This document shows positions 25,769 through 34,424 of a stretch of 64,000 bases of DNA, in pieces. Under the pieces are notes generated by a model. That model was not told the DNA's origin, did not search any database, and saw nothing but the letters and a program-made list of their open reading frames with translations. The number at the start of each line of letters is the position of its first letter. The first letter of the stretch is position 1. The translations under genes were made by a program, and so were the position numbers. Origin of the DNA: Butyrivibrio sp. FCS014 (GTDB taxonomy: Bacteria > Bacillota > Clostridia > Lachnospirales > Lachnospiraceae); assembly GCF_000526935.1 (NCBI RefSeq), contig NZ_JAHA01000003.1, forward strand, positions 186,001 through 250,000, read 5' to 3'.

Positions 25769-26563
25769 TCATCTCAGTTCGTATATCTTTGGAGATATCT
25801 TGAGCCTCATGTAGATGTCGGCGTACTGGGAGGCAGTAAGGTCCTCCACGTAGTTCAGCTGGAAGTTCTTTGAGATGCCGTTCTTTATAAGGATATCCGC
25901 CGCCTTGTTGTAGGCGATGGCTGCTTCCGCCTCGGTGTTGTAGCTGCCCACCACATAGTTGCTCCTTATGTGTATGACTGCCTTGTATTTAAGAAAGCCC
26001 TTTTCGGCATACTGTCTTACGCCACGGTATCTGTTGAGGATGATGATGTTCTCGTAGCGAAAGTCCGTGGGATCGTCATTGGCAAAGCGAAAGTCTCTTC
26101 CCTCCACGGCGTAGCTCTTGATGCCGTAGCGCTGAAGTATTGAGACCTGACTTCCGTAATCCGCCACAAAAAGGTGAGAGCCCCTCTGCATTATCTTGTG
26201 GGAGGAGTAGTAGAAAAGGTCCTCGATATCGAACTTCAGCGGCTTTGAAGGTGACAGATAATAAAGGAAATATTTCTTTTCCAGATAAATGGGAGTGGAG
26301 ATATACATGCCCTTATCTCTGAAATTTACCAGGGTTACGACCTTCTCGAAGGCCAGTGACATGCTGCTCTTATATGATTCCACGGTAAAAGAGCTGTCGG
26401 CAAGGATCTTCGAAGCTTCTTTATATGCCTTTGAAGCTCTGCCGATCTTATCATAGCTTCCAAGGGCAATATGCTTGCCGTTATAGGTGATGGAAGCCCT
26501 GTAGGAAGGAGTGCCGTCCTTTAATGCCGTAGTATACACACCAATTACTTTTTTTTGACTCAT
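25769..26563 (-). CDS. Protein with two AP2-like DNA-binding domains
   Basis: The 264-residue protein has two segments with the AP2/ERF pattern. Residues 6-56 have GVYTTALKDG, YRASITYNGK, LGSYD and AYKEASKIL; residues 178-226 have YRGVRQY, YKAVIHI, VGSYNTEAEAAIAYNKAA. Between them, residues 130-177 (H130 and DFRYENI) resemble the tail of the HNH module seen in phage HNH-AP2 homing nucleases, but the catalytic pattern is not complete. It may be a DNA-binding protein derived from a homing endonuclease. It is transcribed away from thrC and ends 43 bp before the YitT gene. The start follows GGGGGA. Confidence 0.75.
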   Translation of the reverse strand: MSQKKVIGVYTTALKDGTPSYRASITYNGKHIALGSYDKIGRASKAYKEASKILADSSFTVESYKSSMSLAFEKVVTLVNFRDKGMYISTPIYLEKKYFLYYLSPSKPLKFDIEDLFYYSSHKIMQRGSHLFVADYGSQVSILQRYGIKSYAVEGRDFRFANDDPTDFRYENIIILNRYRGVRQYAEKGFLKYKAVIHIRSNYVVGSYNTEAEAAIAYNKAADILIKNGISKNFQLNYVEDLTASQYADIYMRLKISPKIYELR

Positions 26564-26675
26564 TTTTCCCCCAAAACATGCATTCTTATGGTATACTGAA
26601 TTGCAATAAGCCCATGCGACTATGCTTTTATTCTATCATGAAAGCATTTGCCATGTGTCAAAATGGAGGAGAATA

Positions 26676-28166
26676 ATGAAAGAAATCTTGTATTCAAGCA
26701 CCAGAGGAGATAAAGGGCGTATTCGTGCGTCAGAGGCTATATTGCGGGGACTTGCTCCCGACGGTGGACTTTACGTTCCGGATTCCATTCCCGTATTGGA
26801 AAAGACACTTCGTGAGATTTCATCACTCACATATCAGGAAACAGCTTATGAAGTTATGAAGCTGCTTCTTACCGACTATACAGAAGACGAACTCAAATAC
26901 TGCATTTCTCATGCATACGATTCCAAGTTTGATACAGAAGAGATAGCACCCCTTTCAGAGGCCGGCGGTGCATACTATCTGGAGCTCTATCACGGAGCTA
27001 CCATAGCTTTCAAGGATATGGCACTTTCAATTCTGCCTTATCTTATGACAACAGCTGCCAAGAAGAACAATGTTAAGAATGAGATAGTTATCCTTACCGC
27101 TACCAGCGGAGATACAGGAAAGGCTGCTCTTGCAGGATTTGCCGATGTTCCCGGCACAAGGATCATTGTCTTTTATCCCAAGCACGGTGTAAGCCCCATC
27201 CAGGAACAGCAGATGGTGACCCAGAAGGGAGACAACACCTGCGTTATAGGTATCGAGGGCAACTTCGATGATGCCCAGACGGGAGTTAAGAAGATCTTCA
27301 CTGATCCTGAACTTAAAGAGCTTCTCGATTCTAAGGGATTCCAGTTCTCCTCAGCCAATTCCATCAACATCGGAAGACTGGTTCCTCAGATCGTATATTA
27401 TGTATATTCCTATGCCAAACTCCTTAAGGAGGGCAGGATCGCCGACGGAGATTCCATAAATGTTGTGGTTCCCACCGGCAACTTCGGCAATATCCTTGCC
27501 GCTTATTATGCAAAGAATATGGGAGTGCCCATCGCCAAGCTGATCTGTGCTTCCAATTCAAATAAGGTTCTCTTTGATTTCTTCCAGTCCGGAGAATATG
27601 ACAGAAATCGTGACTTTGTGCTTACCAGCTCACCTTCCATGGATATTCTGATCTCTTCAAACCTTGAAAGACTCATTTATCACATCGCAGGCAATAGTGC
27701 TGAGGCAGATGCGGCATATATGGAGAAGCTTACCAAGGAAGGAAGATACGAGATCACGGATGAGATGAGAGCAAAACTCACCGATTTCTTTGGCGGATTT
27801 GCCACAGAAGAGGAGACCTTTGCAACTATATCCGATCTCTTTAAGGAGACAGGATATCTTATCGATACACATACCGCTGTAGCAGCATCTGTTTACGGCA
27901 AGTATGTCAAGGAAACGGGGGATAAGACCGTTACCGTTATAGCTTCTACGGCAAGCCCCTACAAGTTTACAAGAAGCGTTATGAACGCGCTGGGTCATGG
28001 GGATGATAACAGCGATGACTTCGCTCTTGCGGACAAGCTCTCGGAGATTTCAGGCGTTGCCATTCCCGAGGCTGTTGAGTCCATCAGAAATGCCGAGATC
28101 CGTCATAAGACTGTTGTGGATAAGACAGAGATGGAGAAGGCAGTTAAGGAGTTCCTTAAGGTATAA
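26676..28166 (+). CDS. thrC: Threonine synthase ThrC
   Basis: PLP enzyme converting O-phosphohomoserine to threonine, the last step of threonine synthesis. Start is ATG 26676 with GGAGGAG just upstream; the 26622 in-frame start adds residues without similarity. The protein (496 residues) opens YSSTRGDKGRIRASEAI, like the long-form ThrC, and has LYHGATIAFKDMA with PLP-binding Lys113. The phosphate-binding loop TATSGDTGKAAL and VPTGNFGNI follow. It lies 29 bp upstream of citrate synthase on the same strand, so the two genes may be cotranscribed. Confidence 0.95.
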   Translation: MKEILYSSTRGDKGRIRASEAILRGLAPDGGLYVPDSIPVLEKTLREISSLTYQETAYEVMKLLLTDYTEDELKYCISHAYDSKFDTEEIAPLSEAGGAYYLELYHGATIAFKDMALSILPYLMTTAAKKNNVKNEIVILTATSGDTGKAALAGFADVPGTRIIVFYPKHGVSPIQEQQMVTQKGDNTCVIGIEGNFDDAQTGVKKIFTDPELKELLDSKGFQFSSANSINIGRLVPQIVYYVYSYAKLLKEGRIADGDSINVVVPTGNFGNILAAYYAKNMGVPIAKLICASNSNKVLFDFFQSGEYDRNRDFVLTSSPSMDILISSNLERLIYHIAGNSAEADAAYMEKLTKEGRYEITDEMRAKLTDFFGGFATEEETFATISDLFKETGYLIDTHTAVAASVYGKYVKETGDKTVTVIASTASPYKFTRSVMNALGHGDDNSDDFALADKLSEISGVAIPEAVESIRNAEIRHKTVVDKTEMEKAVKEFLKV

Positions 28167-28195
28167 TCTAGAAAACTATTGTTTGGAGGTGCGTA

Positions 28196-29569
28196 TTGGA
28201 TTACGGTAAGAATATTTACTCAGAAAACACACCCGAAATCGTGGAACTTGCAAAGCTCTCGGAAGAAGCTGATATTATTGAGAATGAACTCTTCCTTAAA
28301 TACGACGTAAAAAGAGGCCTTCGTGACCTTAACGGTAAGGGTGTTCTCACCGGACTAACAAGAATATCCGAAATCATTGCCAAAAAGGTTGTTGACGGTA
28401 AGGAAGTTCCCGCTGACGGTGAAATTTATTTCAGGGGTTATGATGTAAAGGAACTTATAAAAGCTGCGGAGGAGGAGAACAGATTCGCCTTCGAGGAATG
28501 TGCGTATCTGCTTCTTTTTGATAAGCTTCCTTCGGGAAAAGAGCTGTTTGAGTTCGAAAAGCTTCTTGGCTTTTACAGAAGCCTTCCCACCAGCTTTGTG
28601 AGAGACATCATCATGAAGGCTCCGAGCCGTGACATGATGAATACTCTGGCTAGAAGTGTTCTTACACTTTATTCCTATGATGATCTGGCTGACGATGTGA
28701 CACTTCCCAATGTCCTGAGACAGTCGCTTCAGCTGATAAGTCTTTTCCCGCTGCTGTCTATTTACGGGTATCAGGCTTACAATCACTATCATGAAGGAAA
28801 TTCGCTCTTTATCCATCCTCCAAAGGAGGAGCTGTCAACTGCGGAGACCATTCTGTATCTTCTTCGCCCCGACAGTCAGTACACAGAGCTTGAGGCCAAA
28901 CTTCTGGATATCTGTCTTGTTCTTCACATGGAACACGGCGGCGGTAACAACTCATCCTTCACAACTCACGTTGTCAGCTCCAGTATGACCGACACCTATT
29001 CTGTCATTGCAGCTGCCATCGGTTCTCTTAAGGGCCCTCGCCACGGCGGAGCCAATATCAAGGTTGTTCACATGTTTGATGATATAGAGGAGCATGTAAA
29101 TGACTGGACCAACGAGGACGAGGTTGAAGCATACCTCAGGAAGATCCTGAACAAGGAGGCTTTTGACAAGGCCGGACTCATCTACGGTATCGGACATGCC
29201 ATCTACTCAAAATCCGATCCCAGAGCCGTTATCTTAAAGAGCTTTGTTGAAAAGCTTGCAGTGGAGAAGGGAATGGAGGATGAACTCCATCTTTATCAGA
29301 TGGTAGAGCGTCTTGCACCTCAGATCATCAGCGGCGAGAGAACCATGTATAAGGGCGTTTCCGCAAACGTGGATTTCTATTCCGGATTTGTTTACAGAAT
29401 GCTTGATCTTCCCGAGGAGCTTTATCCCACAATCTTTGCCATGGCCAGGATCGTTGGATGGAGTGCTCACAGAATGGAAGAGCTGGCCAATAATGGCAAG
29501 ATCATACGTCCTGCTTATATGGCAATCGAACCCCGCAAGGAGTACGAGAAGATGGATGACCGCAAGTAA
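28196..29569 (+). CDS. gltA: Citrate synthase GltA
   Basis: Condenses acetyl-CoA and oxaloacetate to citrate, here probably for glutamate synthesis in an incomplete TCA cycle. The start is TTG 28196, preceded by GGAGGTG. Catalytic region motifs are LHMEHGGGNNS (His244 and His247), GPRHGGANI (His283) and GIGHAIYSKSDPR (His334), plus the C-terminal YSGFVYRMLDLP. The 457-residue length and the N-terminal extension fit the clostridial type of the family. No terminator is visible between thrC and this gene. Confidence 0.95.
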   Translation: MDYGKNIYSENTPEIVELAKLSEEADIIENELFLKYDVKRGLRDLNGKGVLTGLTRISEIIAKKVVDGKEVPADGEIYFRGYDVKELIKAAEEENRFAFEECAYLLLFDKLPSGKELFEFEKLLGFYRSLPTSFVRDIIMKAPSRDMMNTLARSVLTLYSYDDLADDVTLPNVLRQSLQLISLFPLLSIYGYQAYNHYHEGNSLFIHPPKEELSTAETILYLLRPDSQYTELEAKLLDICLVLHMEHGGGNNSSFTTHVVSSSMTDTYSVIAAAIGSLKGPRHGGANIKVVHMFDDIEEHVNDWTNEDEVEAYLRKILNKEAFDKAGLIYGIGHAIYSKSDPRAVILKSFVEKLAVEKGMEDELHLYQMVERLAPQIISGERTMYKGVSANVDFYSGFVYRMLDLPEELYPTIFAMARIVGWSAHRMEELANNGKIIRPAYMAIEPRKEYEKMDDRK

Positions 29570-29620
29570 AGCTCTTTTGTTTTAGTAATAAAATAACGAA
29601 AATACGTATAATTTTGACTG

Positions 29621-29705
29621 TGACCCCCTTCACAGTGAACCACAATATGCAGTATAATGTAATTAATTGTAATGGATATATTGTGTTTTGCTGTGAAGGG
29701 GGTGA
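29621..29705 (+). promoter_or_regulatory. Promoter embedded in a long imperfect inverted repeat
   Basis: A good promoter, TTCACA (29629-29634), 18 bp, TATAAT (29653-29658), lies inside an inverted repeat. Outer arms are CCCCCTTCACAG (29624-29635) and CTGTGAAGGGGG (29691-29702); inner arms are CACAATAT (29641-29648) and ATATTGTG (29678-29685). The left arm contains the -35 element and the right arm contains the ribosome binding site. Because transcription should start near 29665, only the right arms are in the mRNA, so the symmetry acts on DNA (paired operator sites), not as an RNA hairpin. The gene at 29709 is the target. Confidence 0.65.
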
Positions 29706-29708
29706 ATT

Positions 29709-30746
29709 ATGAGAAAATCATTATCATATGTTCTTAGCATTGCATTTGCAGTGCTGTGCGTCTTTAGTGGTGTGATCTTTTACCCGGCCAAGTCAACTGC
29801 CGCAGAGATCACCTATTCAGGCACCGTATCTGACCAGACTACGTCCGATATCCTGTATCTGTCCACCAGCGGCGGAACGATACACATCAAACTCGACCAA
29901 TCTACAGAACTTGAAAATGCCAAGTTCCTTCTCCCCGGCAATTACATTACAGCCCAATGCTATCGCGGAAGCGACGAATATTGGCACGCTTCCAAGCTTA
30001 GCGGCAATTCTTCAGCCGGCAAAGTCTCCATTGATAATTCCACAAAGGCTACAGTTAAGGGAACCATTGCAAAGGGCACAAGTGAGCAGCTTTTGTATCT
30101 TGTGGTAAGTAATGGAACCATGCAGATAAAGCTTGACCAGGATACGGATGTAAGCGGCGTTAAGTACATGATCGTAGGAAAGACTGTTCAGGTTGTCTGC
30201 GCAAGAGGATCCGATGCATATATGCACGCGCTTTCCATCAGTGATGTGGCAGGTGCCAGCAGTTCCTATTCATCGACGGGAGCGGCAGCATCAGGAAACG
30301 GAATCACCGGAATTGTTGATAAGGGTACCACAACATCAATTCTGTTCCTTCAGACTTCAGGCGGAACAATGCAGTTCGTACTTGACCTTGGTACCGATGC
30401 CAGCGGATGCCGCGTACTTATTCCGGGGCAGAGCATTACCGTGAACTATTACAGGGGAAGTGATGCATGGAATCATGCTTCAAGACTTGTGAACAATTCT
30501 GCCAGTGCTTCGGCTGAGGTGGCACTGGATGCAAATTCCAAACTGACTGTATCGGGAACAGTGACATCCTCCACAACGGAGAACACACTTTACCTTAATA
30601 CCAGCGGCGGAGTGATGCAGATAAGACTTGATATGGCAACCAACTTCTCAAGATGTCCCGTTCTTCTTCAGGACAAGAATGTACAGGTTGTCTGCGAGAG
30701 AGGGCAGGATGAGTACCTGCATGCAGTTCAGATCATAGCTAATTAA
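29709..30746 (+). CDS. Secreted protein with four tandem beta-rich repeats
   Basis: A 345-residue exported protein. Residues 5-26 are a signal segment with likely cleavage near residue 32 (STAA-E). Four repeats of about 63-66 residues follow (about 34-97, 113-178, 198-260, 279-344). Each has the pattern GT(V/I)-x-TT-x-LYL-x-TSGG-x-MQI-x-LD, then an RGSD-x-Y-x-HA segment. A Ser/Ala-rich linker (181-197) separates repeats 2 and 3. Length and strand pattern suggest OB-like or jelly-roll modules. I do not recognise the family. No catalytic motif or wall anchor is visible, so it is probably a soluble or cell-surface binding protein. It has its own promoter and terminator. Confidence 0.8.
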   Translation: MRKSLSYVLSIAFAVLCVFSGVIFYPAKSTAAEITYSGTVSDQTTSDILYLSTSGGTIHIKLDQSTELENAKFLLPGNYITAQCYRGSDEYWHASKLSGNSSAGKVSIDNSTKATVKGTIAKGTSEQLLYLVVSNGTMQIKLDQDTDVSGVKYMIVGKTVQVVCARGSDAYMHALSISDVAGASSSYSSTGAAASGNGITGIVDKGTTTSILFLQTSGGTMQFVLDLGTDASGCRVLIPGQSITVNYYRGSDAWNHASRLVNNSASASAEVALDANSKLTVSGTVTSSTTENTLYLNTSGGVMQIRLDMATNFSRCPVLLQDKNVQVVCERGQDEYLHAVQIIAN

Positions 30747-30760
30747 ATTTAGTGATTAAG

Positions 30761-30804
30761 AAAGCCTTGAGGCGCCGTATAACCGACACTTCAAGGCTTT
30801 TATT
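30761..30804 (+). terminator. Rho-independent terminator
   Basis: Perfect 10-bp stem AAAGCCTTGA/TCAAGGCTTT (30761-30770 and 30791-30800) with a 20-nt loop and a short T-rich tail. It ends the four-repeat protein gene and, read on the other strand, the tldE gene, whose stop is at 30823. Confidence 0.75.
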
Positions 30805-30822
30805 ATGCTTATTGATATTTAC

Positions 30823-32103
30823 TTATTCTTCCGAACCTGCAACGGTTACATTCTCCATTTTGATAACAGAGGGTACAAGGAAATTGTTGTACTGTTTCTG
30901 CTCTTTGGAGAGCTTAACGTTCTTTAAGAGTTCATTGAGGTCGCCGGTTACAGAGCCGCCGCTTACAGGTGTTACACGCCCGCCCTCGTGAAGATAGGCA
31001 AGACGGATCTCAGCTGCAAAGGTACCTTCGATAAGACTTATGGAGAAGTCTGAGAACTCCACGGGCTCAAGGTAGTTGCCCTCTCGAAGCTTCGCCTCCG
31101 GAGTGGTTCCGCCTTCTGCGCAGTAGTTGCCGATGATACAGCCTTCCTTGACATTCAGATAATATCTGAACTGTACGTCTCCCCAGAAATTCTGAGGAAC
31201 ATTGTCCTTAAGGAAGTACATGTCGTAAACGGGAGCACCCTCTGAATCAACGGGAGTGTTGTTGGAGGAATTTGGAAGTTCCTTAAGTCCTCTTACAGTG
31301 AACTTGTCGCCGGTAACACCCTCCACAATTTCTTTTCCGATTTCCCAGTTGGAGTAGCCCTTGTACTTAACTGAGGCATGGGTCTTGTTGCAAAGATAGG
31401 TTACGATCTCGGTAACGGGATCCTTGGTGGAGAACAGGACCGTTGTCTTGTTAAGGTTGGGAGTGGGCTTAGCAATAAGCTTGTCCTTTCCGAATTTAAG
31501 AGAGTCGGTTATCTCCTTAAGGATGCTGTCCTTGTCGCAGGAACCTGCCTTATACATACGATAGAGTTCGATCTCATGCTCATCATTTTTGGCATTTAAA
31601 ATTACTTCCAGCATGGAAGAGGGATAGGTGGTTGTAACATCGATGCCCTCTGAGTTTACATAGCGCCTTGTTGTCTTCTCCGCAAAGATCTCATAGGAGT
31701 TGATGTACTCAGTGGAGGTCTCGGGAATCTTTTGCATAACTTCGATATAGTCCCTGGCTGTCTTCTCGATGCCGTAGTCTTTGGTTTCTACTGTGACGTT
31801 TTTGCTGTTGAGCTCAAAGTAGGGATTCTTTACGTAAGTAGCTCTTTGGCAAAGATCCTGAATGATCTTCTTTGCTTCCTCAGGTGTTGAGGTGGGAGCT
31901 ATCTCATCTGAAGCACTTCCAAGGAACTTGCCGTCCTCCAGCTTTTTGTAAACAGTAACTTCTATATGCTCAACTTCTTTTGCCCTGTTCTGATCAAGCT
32001 TGTGTCCGATGAAGTAGAATTCCCAGCCTTCCGTAACCTTGTCGGTGACTTCAAAGGCATCGGCATCGGACTGCCTTAATAATTCTATGATTTTATCTGT
32101 CAT
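30823..32103 (-). CDS. TldE/PmbA-like metalloprotease subunit
   Basis: Non-catalytic partner of the TldD/TldE protease, which degrades unfolded peptides and processes modified peptides in several bacteria. The start is ATG 32103, with GGAGG 5 nt upstream; the longer in-frame start at 32115 sits on that ribosome binding site itself. The 426-residue protein has the PmbA/TldD N-terminal domain and C-terminal domain with GTFAAEIRLAYLHEGGRVTPVSGGSVTGD, but no HExxxH, as expected for the E subunit. It follows tldD by 37 bp on the same strand. Confidence 0.88.
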   Translation of the reverse strand: MTDKIIELLRQSDADAFEVTDKVTEGWEFYFIGHKLDQNRAKEVEHIEVTVYKKLEDGKFLGSASDEIAPTSTPEEAKKIIQDLCQRATYVKNPYFELNSKNVTVETKDYGIEKTARDYIEVMQKIPETSTEYINSYEIFAEKTTRRYVNSEGIDVTTTYPSSMLEVILNAKNDEHEIELYRMYKAGSCDKDSILKEITDSLKFGKDKLIAKPTPNLNKTTVLFSTKDPVTEIVTYLCNKTHASVKYKGYSNWEIGKEIVEGVTGDKFTVRGLKELPNSSNNTPVDSEGAPVYDMYFLKDNVPQNFWGDVQFRYYLNVKEGCIIGNYCAEGGTTPEAKLREGNYLEPVEFSDFSISLIEGTFAAEIRLAYLHEGGRVTPVSGGSVTGDLNELLKNVKLSKEQKQYNNFLVPSVIKMENVTVAGSEE

Positions 32104-32140
32104 GTTGTCCTCCAATCAAGTGATGTGGTTATCTTAAACT

Positions 32141-33577
32141 TTATCCCAGTATGGCTCTGGCCTTAAGGTATGGGCCGCCATCTGAGGTCTTAACAAATTC
32201 CTTGTAACCTTTACCGCAGTAACCGGTTCCGAAGGATTCGTAGTCACCACTTGCCATGGAGATAGAATTAAGAAGATCCGGTACATAGCCTGTCATCACA
32301 ACAGGAGCTACAACCTTGCCGGTAAGCTTGCCGTCAACAATCTCGTAGCCTCTTGAGATAATGCACTGAATACCCCAGTGCTTGGGATCTTCCATACCGG
32401 AGTCCATGCCGGAGAGAAGATATCCGTACTTTATGGAGGCGATCATCTCATCAACGGATGAAGTTCCCTTATCAAACATCGTGTTGGTCATTCTGGTGTA
32501 GGCTTTGTGCTCGAAGTTCTGACGTTTTCCGTTACCTGTGGGCTTGGAGTTAAGGCGAAGAGCGGAGAGAGCATCACAGACACCTGTCTTAAGGATACCC
32601 TTTTCAATCTCTATAACATCGCCGGCGAGTGTCCCCTCATCGTCAAAGGCATAGCTTCCAACGTCCTTTACACAGTTGGCACCCTCATGCATTGTGACAA
32701 GATCTGAACCTACACGCTGTCCGATATACTCTGCACCAAGAGCACGCCTTTTTACGAACATATCCATTTCAACACCGTGTCCGAAGGCTTCGTGGGCGAT
32801 AAGGCCTGAAACCTCGGGGGCTGTAATGATATCGTATTCGCCGGGAACAATGCTCTCAGCTCCAAGGGCGTCATCCAGATTCTTGCAGGAATTTTTTACA
32901 ACCTCGCCCATTCTGTCGAAGAGGGCAGGGCCTTCCCTGTCGGAAACTCCGCTGTAGCCGTAGGTGCTTTTTTCTCCCCTTGCACCAATGGTTGTTACGG
33001 CGCCTTCCGATATAACATAGCTCTGACGAAGATCCCTGTTTGCTGTAAGGAACATCTTGCAGATATGAGTTGAAGCTGCCCTTATGCTGCAGTCAAGGAT
33101 TTCTTCCGAAGAAGCAACGCCTTCGTCGCTGAACTTCTGGAGTTTGTCGACTAAAGCGGACAGATCTGCATCTTCGGGAAGATCTGTGGTATCCATCTCC
33201 GTAAAGAGTTCCTGAGGCGTATCATCAAGTTTGCCGGTCCAGTAAACGGTGGAGCCGGTGTCCTTAAGGAGGGCAAGCTGGGCATCCAGTACCTTCATGG
33301 CTTTAAGAGCTGTCTCTTTTGCCTTGGAAGGATCAAAGAGGTTGAAGGAATACTCGCTATAGAGGCCGTCCTTGTAGACTCTTACAACGCTGCCCTTCTC
33401 GGTGGTGAGGGTAGTGCCGTCAATGGCTTTAACCCTCTGGGACACTGTCAGCTGAAAGCCTTTTGAGTCGGAGGAGAGGACACTTACATAGTCATAATGC
33501 TCTGAGAGCTCTTTAATAAATTCTTTTATCCCCGGTGCAATACTTTTTAAATATGGTGAAAAAGTTGCTTTCATCAT
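32141..33577 (-). CDS. TldD-like zinc metalloprotease subunit
   Basis: Catalytic subunit of the TldD/TldE heterodimer. It has the zinc site HEAFGH (His262, Glu263, His267) in the family form HExxxH, followed by EMDMFVKRRA, and glycine-rich SGMDSGMEDPKHWG near the C-terminus. I set the start at ATG 33577 (478 residues) with GGAAAGG upstream; TTG 33592 overlaps that site. It sits between deoC and tldE in a minus-strand three-gene operon. Nearby there is no obvious modified-peptide precursor, so a general peptidase role is most likely. Confidence 0.9.
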   Translation of the reverse strand: MMKATFSPYLKSIAPGIKEFIKELSEHYDYVSVLSSDSKGFQLTVSQRVKAIDGTTLTTEKGSVVRVYKDGLYSEYSFNLFDPSKAKETALKAMKVLDAQLALLKDTGSTVYWTGKLDDTPQELFTEMDTTDLPEDADLSALVDKLQKFSDEGVASSEEILDCSIRAASTHICKMFLTANRDLRQSYVISEGAVTTIGARGEKSTYGYSGVSDREGPALFDRMGEVVKNSCKNLDDALGAESIVPGEYDIITAPEVSGLIAHEAFGHGVEMDMFVKRRALGAEYIGQRVGSDLVTMHEGANCVKDVGSYAFDDEGTLAGDVIEIEKGILKTGVCDALSALRLNSKPTGNGKRQNFEHKAYTRMTNTMFDKGTSSVDEMIASIKYGYLLSGMDSGMEDPKHWGIQCIISRGYEIVDGKLTGKVVAPVVMTGYVPDLLNSISMASGDYESFGTGYCGKGYKEFVKTSDGGPYLKARAILG

Positions 33578-33612
33578 TTCATACCTTTCCAAATTTGATT
33601 AGCGGCTTTTGA

Positions 33613-34272
33613 TCAAAGACCATACTTGGCTGCAATCTGAGGCGCAACCTTGGAAGAACCGATCCTGCTGCAGCCTGCCTCTGCATAGGCCATAGCATCC
33701 TCGATGGTGCGGATTCCGCCGGCTGCCTTGATCTTAACGTCGGGACCGATGTGCTTCTTGAAGAGTTCGATGTCCTCAAGGGTAGCACCTGCTGTACCGA
33801 AGCCTGTTGATGTCTTGATATAATCTGCCTTAACTTCAGTTACGATCTTGCAAAGCTCGATCTTCTCATCCTCTGTGAGGTAGCAGGTCTCGATGATGAC
33901 CTTAAGAAGCTTGTCGCCGCAAGCCTGCCTGATCATCTCAAGCTCTTTCTTTACTTCGTCATATCTGTGATTCTTAACGTCGCTTACATTAACAACTGTG
34001 TCGATCTCGCTTGCTCCGTCCTTGATGGCTTCCTTAGCCTCAACAACCTTGGACTCAGCGCAGCTGTAGCCAAGAGGGAATCCGATAACGGTGCAGAGCT
34101 TTAAGCTGTCGCCGTACTTGTCGTGGGTTCTCTTTAAGTATGTGGGAGGAATGCAGACAGTTGCTGTGCCGTACTTAACTGCCTCATCGCAAAGTGATAC
34201 GATGTCTTCCCAGGTTGCGTTGGGCTGAAGCTGTGTGTGATCGATGAGTTTCAGAATATCTCTTTCTTCCAT
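33613..34272 (-). CDS. deoC: Deoxyribose-phosphate aldolase DeoC
   Basis: Cleaves 2-deoxyribose-5-phosphate to glyceraldehyde-3-phosphate and acetaldehyde during deoxynucleoside catabolism. The 219-residue protein has the DeoC motifs IDHTQLQPNA, TVIGFPLG, ASEIDTVVN, KVIIETCYLT, and ADYIKTSTGF with the Schiff-base Lys153. It is the first gene of the deoC-tldD-tldE operon. Its promoter (TTGCAC, 17 bp, TATAAT) reads from 34364 to 34336. No other deo genes are in the window. Confidence 0.96.
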   Translation of the reverse strand: MEERDILKLIDHTQLQPNATWEDIVSLCDEAVKYGTATVCIPPTYLKRTHDKYGDSLKLCTVIGFPLGYSCAESKVVEAKEAIKDGASEIDTVVNVSDVKNHRYDEVKKELEMIRQACGDKLLKVIIETCYLTEDEKIELCKIVTEVKADYIKTSTGFGTAGATLEDIELFKKHIGPDVKIKAAGGIRTIEDAMAYAEAGCSRIGSSKVAPQIAAKYGL

Positions 34273-34335
34273 AATTTATTTCTCCTTTTTCCTTAATCTT
34301 TGTTAGAGATATGCAACATATGCATATGCCCCTTA

Positions 34336-34364
34336 ATTATAGCAATGAGGGCTGTTATGTGCAA
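34336..34364 (-). promoter_or_regulatory. Predicted deoC promoter
   Basis: On the minus strand TTGCAC (34364-34359) is spaced 17 bp from TATAAT (34341-34336). The transcribed leader then passes a short palindromic stretch, CATATGCATATG (34317-34328), which could be an operator. Confidence 0.6.
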
Positions 34365-34377
34365 TGATTCCATTTTG

Positions 34378-34386
34378 TGGTACAAT
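34378..34386 (+). promoter_or_regulatory. Predicted extended -10 promoter of the aminopeptidase P gene
   Basis: TGG-TACAAT (34378-34386) is an extended -10 element 38 nt before the ATG at 34425. No clear -35 element is present. It lies back to back with the deoC promoter. Confidence 0.5.
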
Positions 34387-34424
34387 CATTTGCGACGGAA
34401 AAAAGTCAGTAAGGAGTTAGCAAT

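Noticed and set aside
29621-29705. RNA hairpin or riboswitch occluding the ribosome binding site
   Set aside because: The left arms lie upstream of the predicted transcription start, so the hairpin would not be in the mRNA if the promoter call is right.
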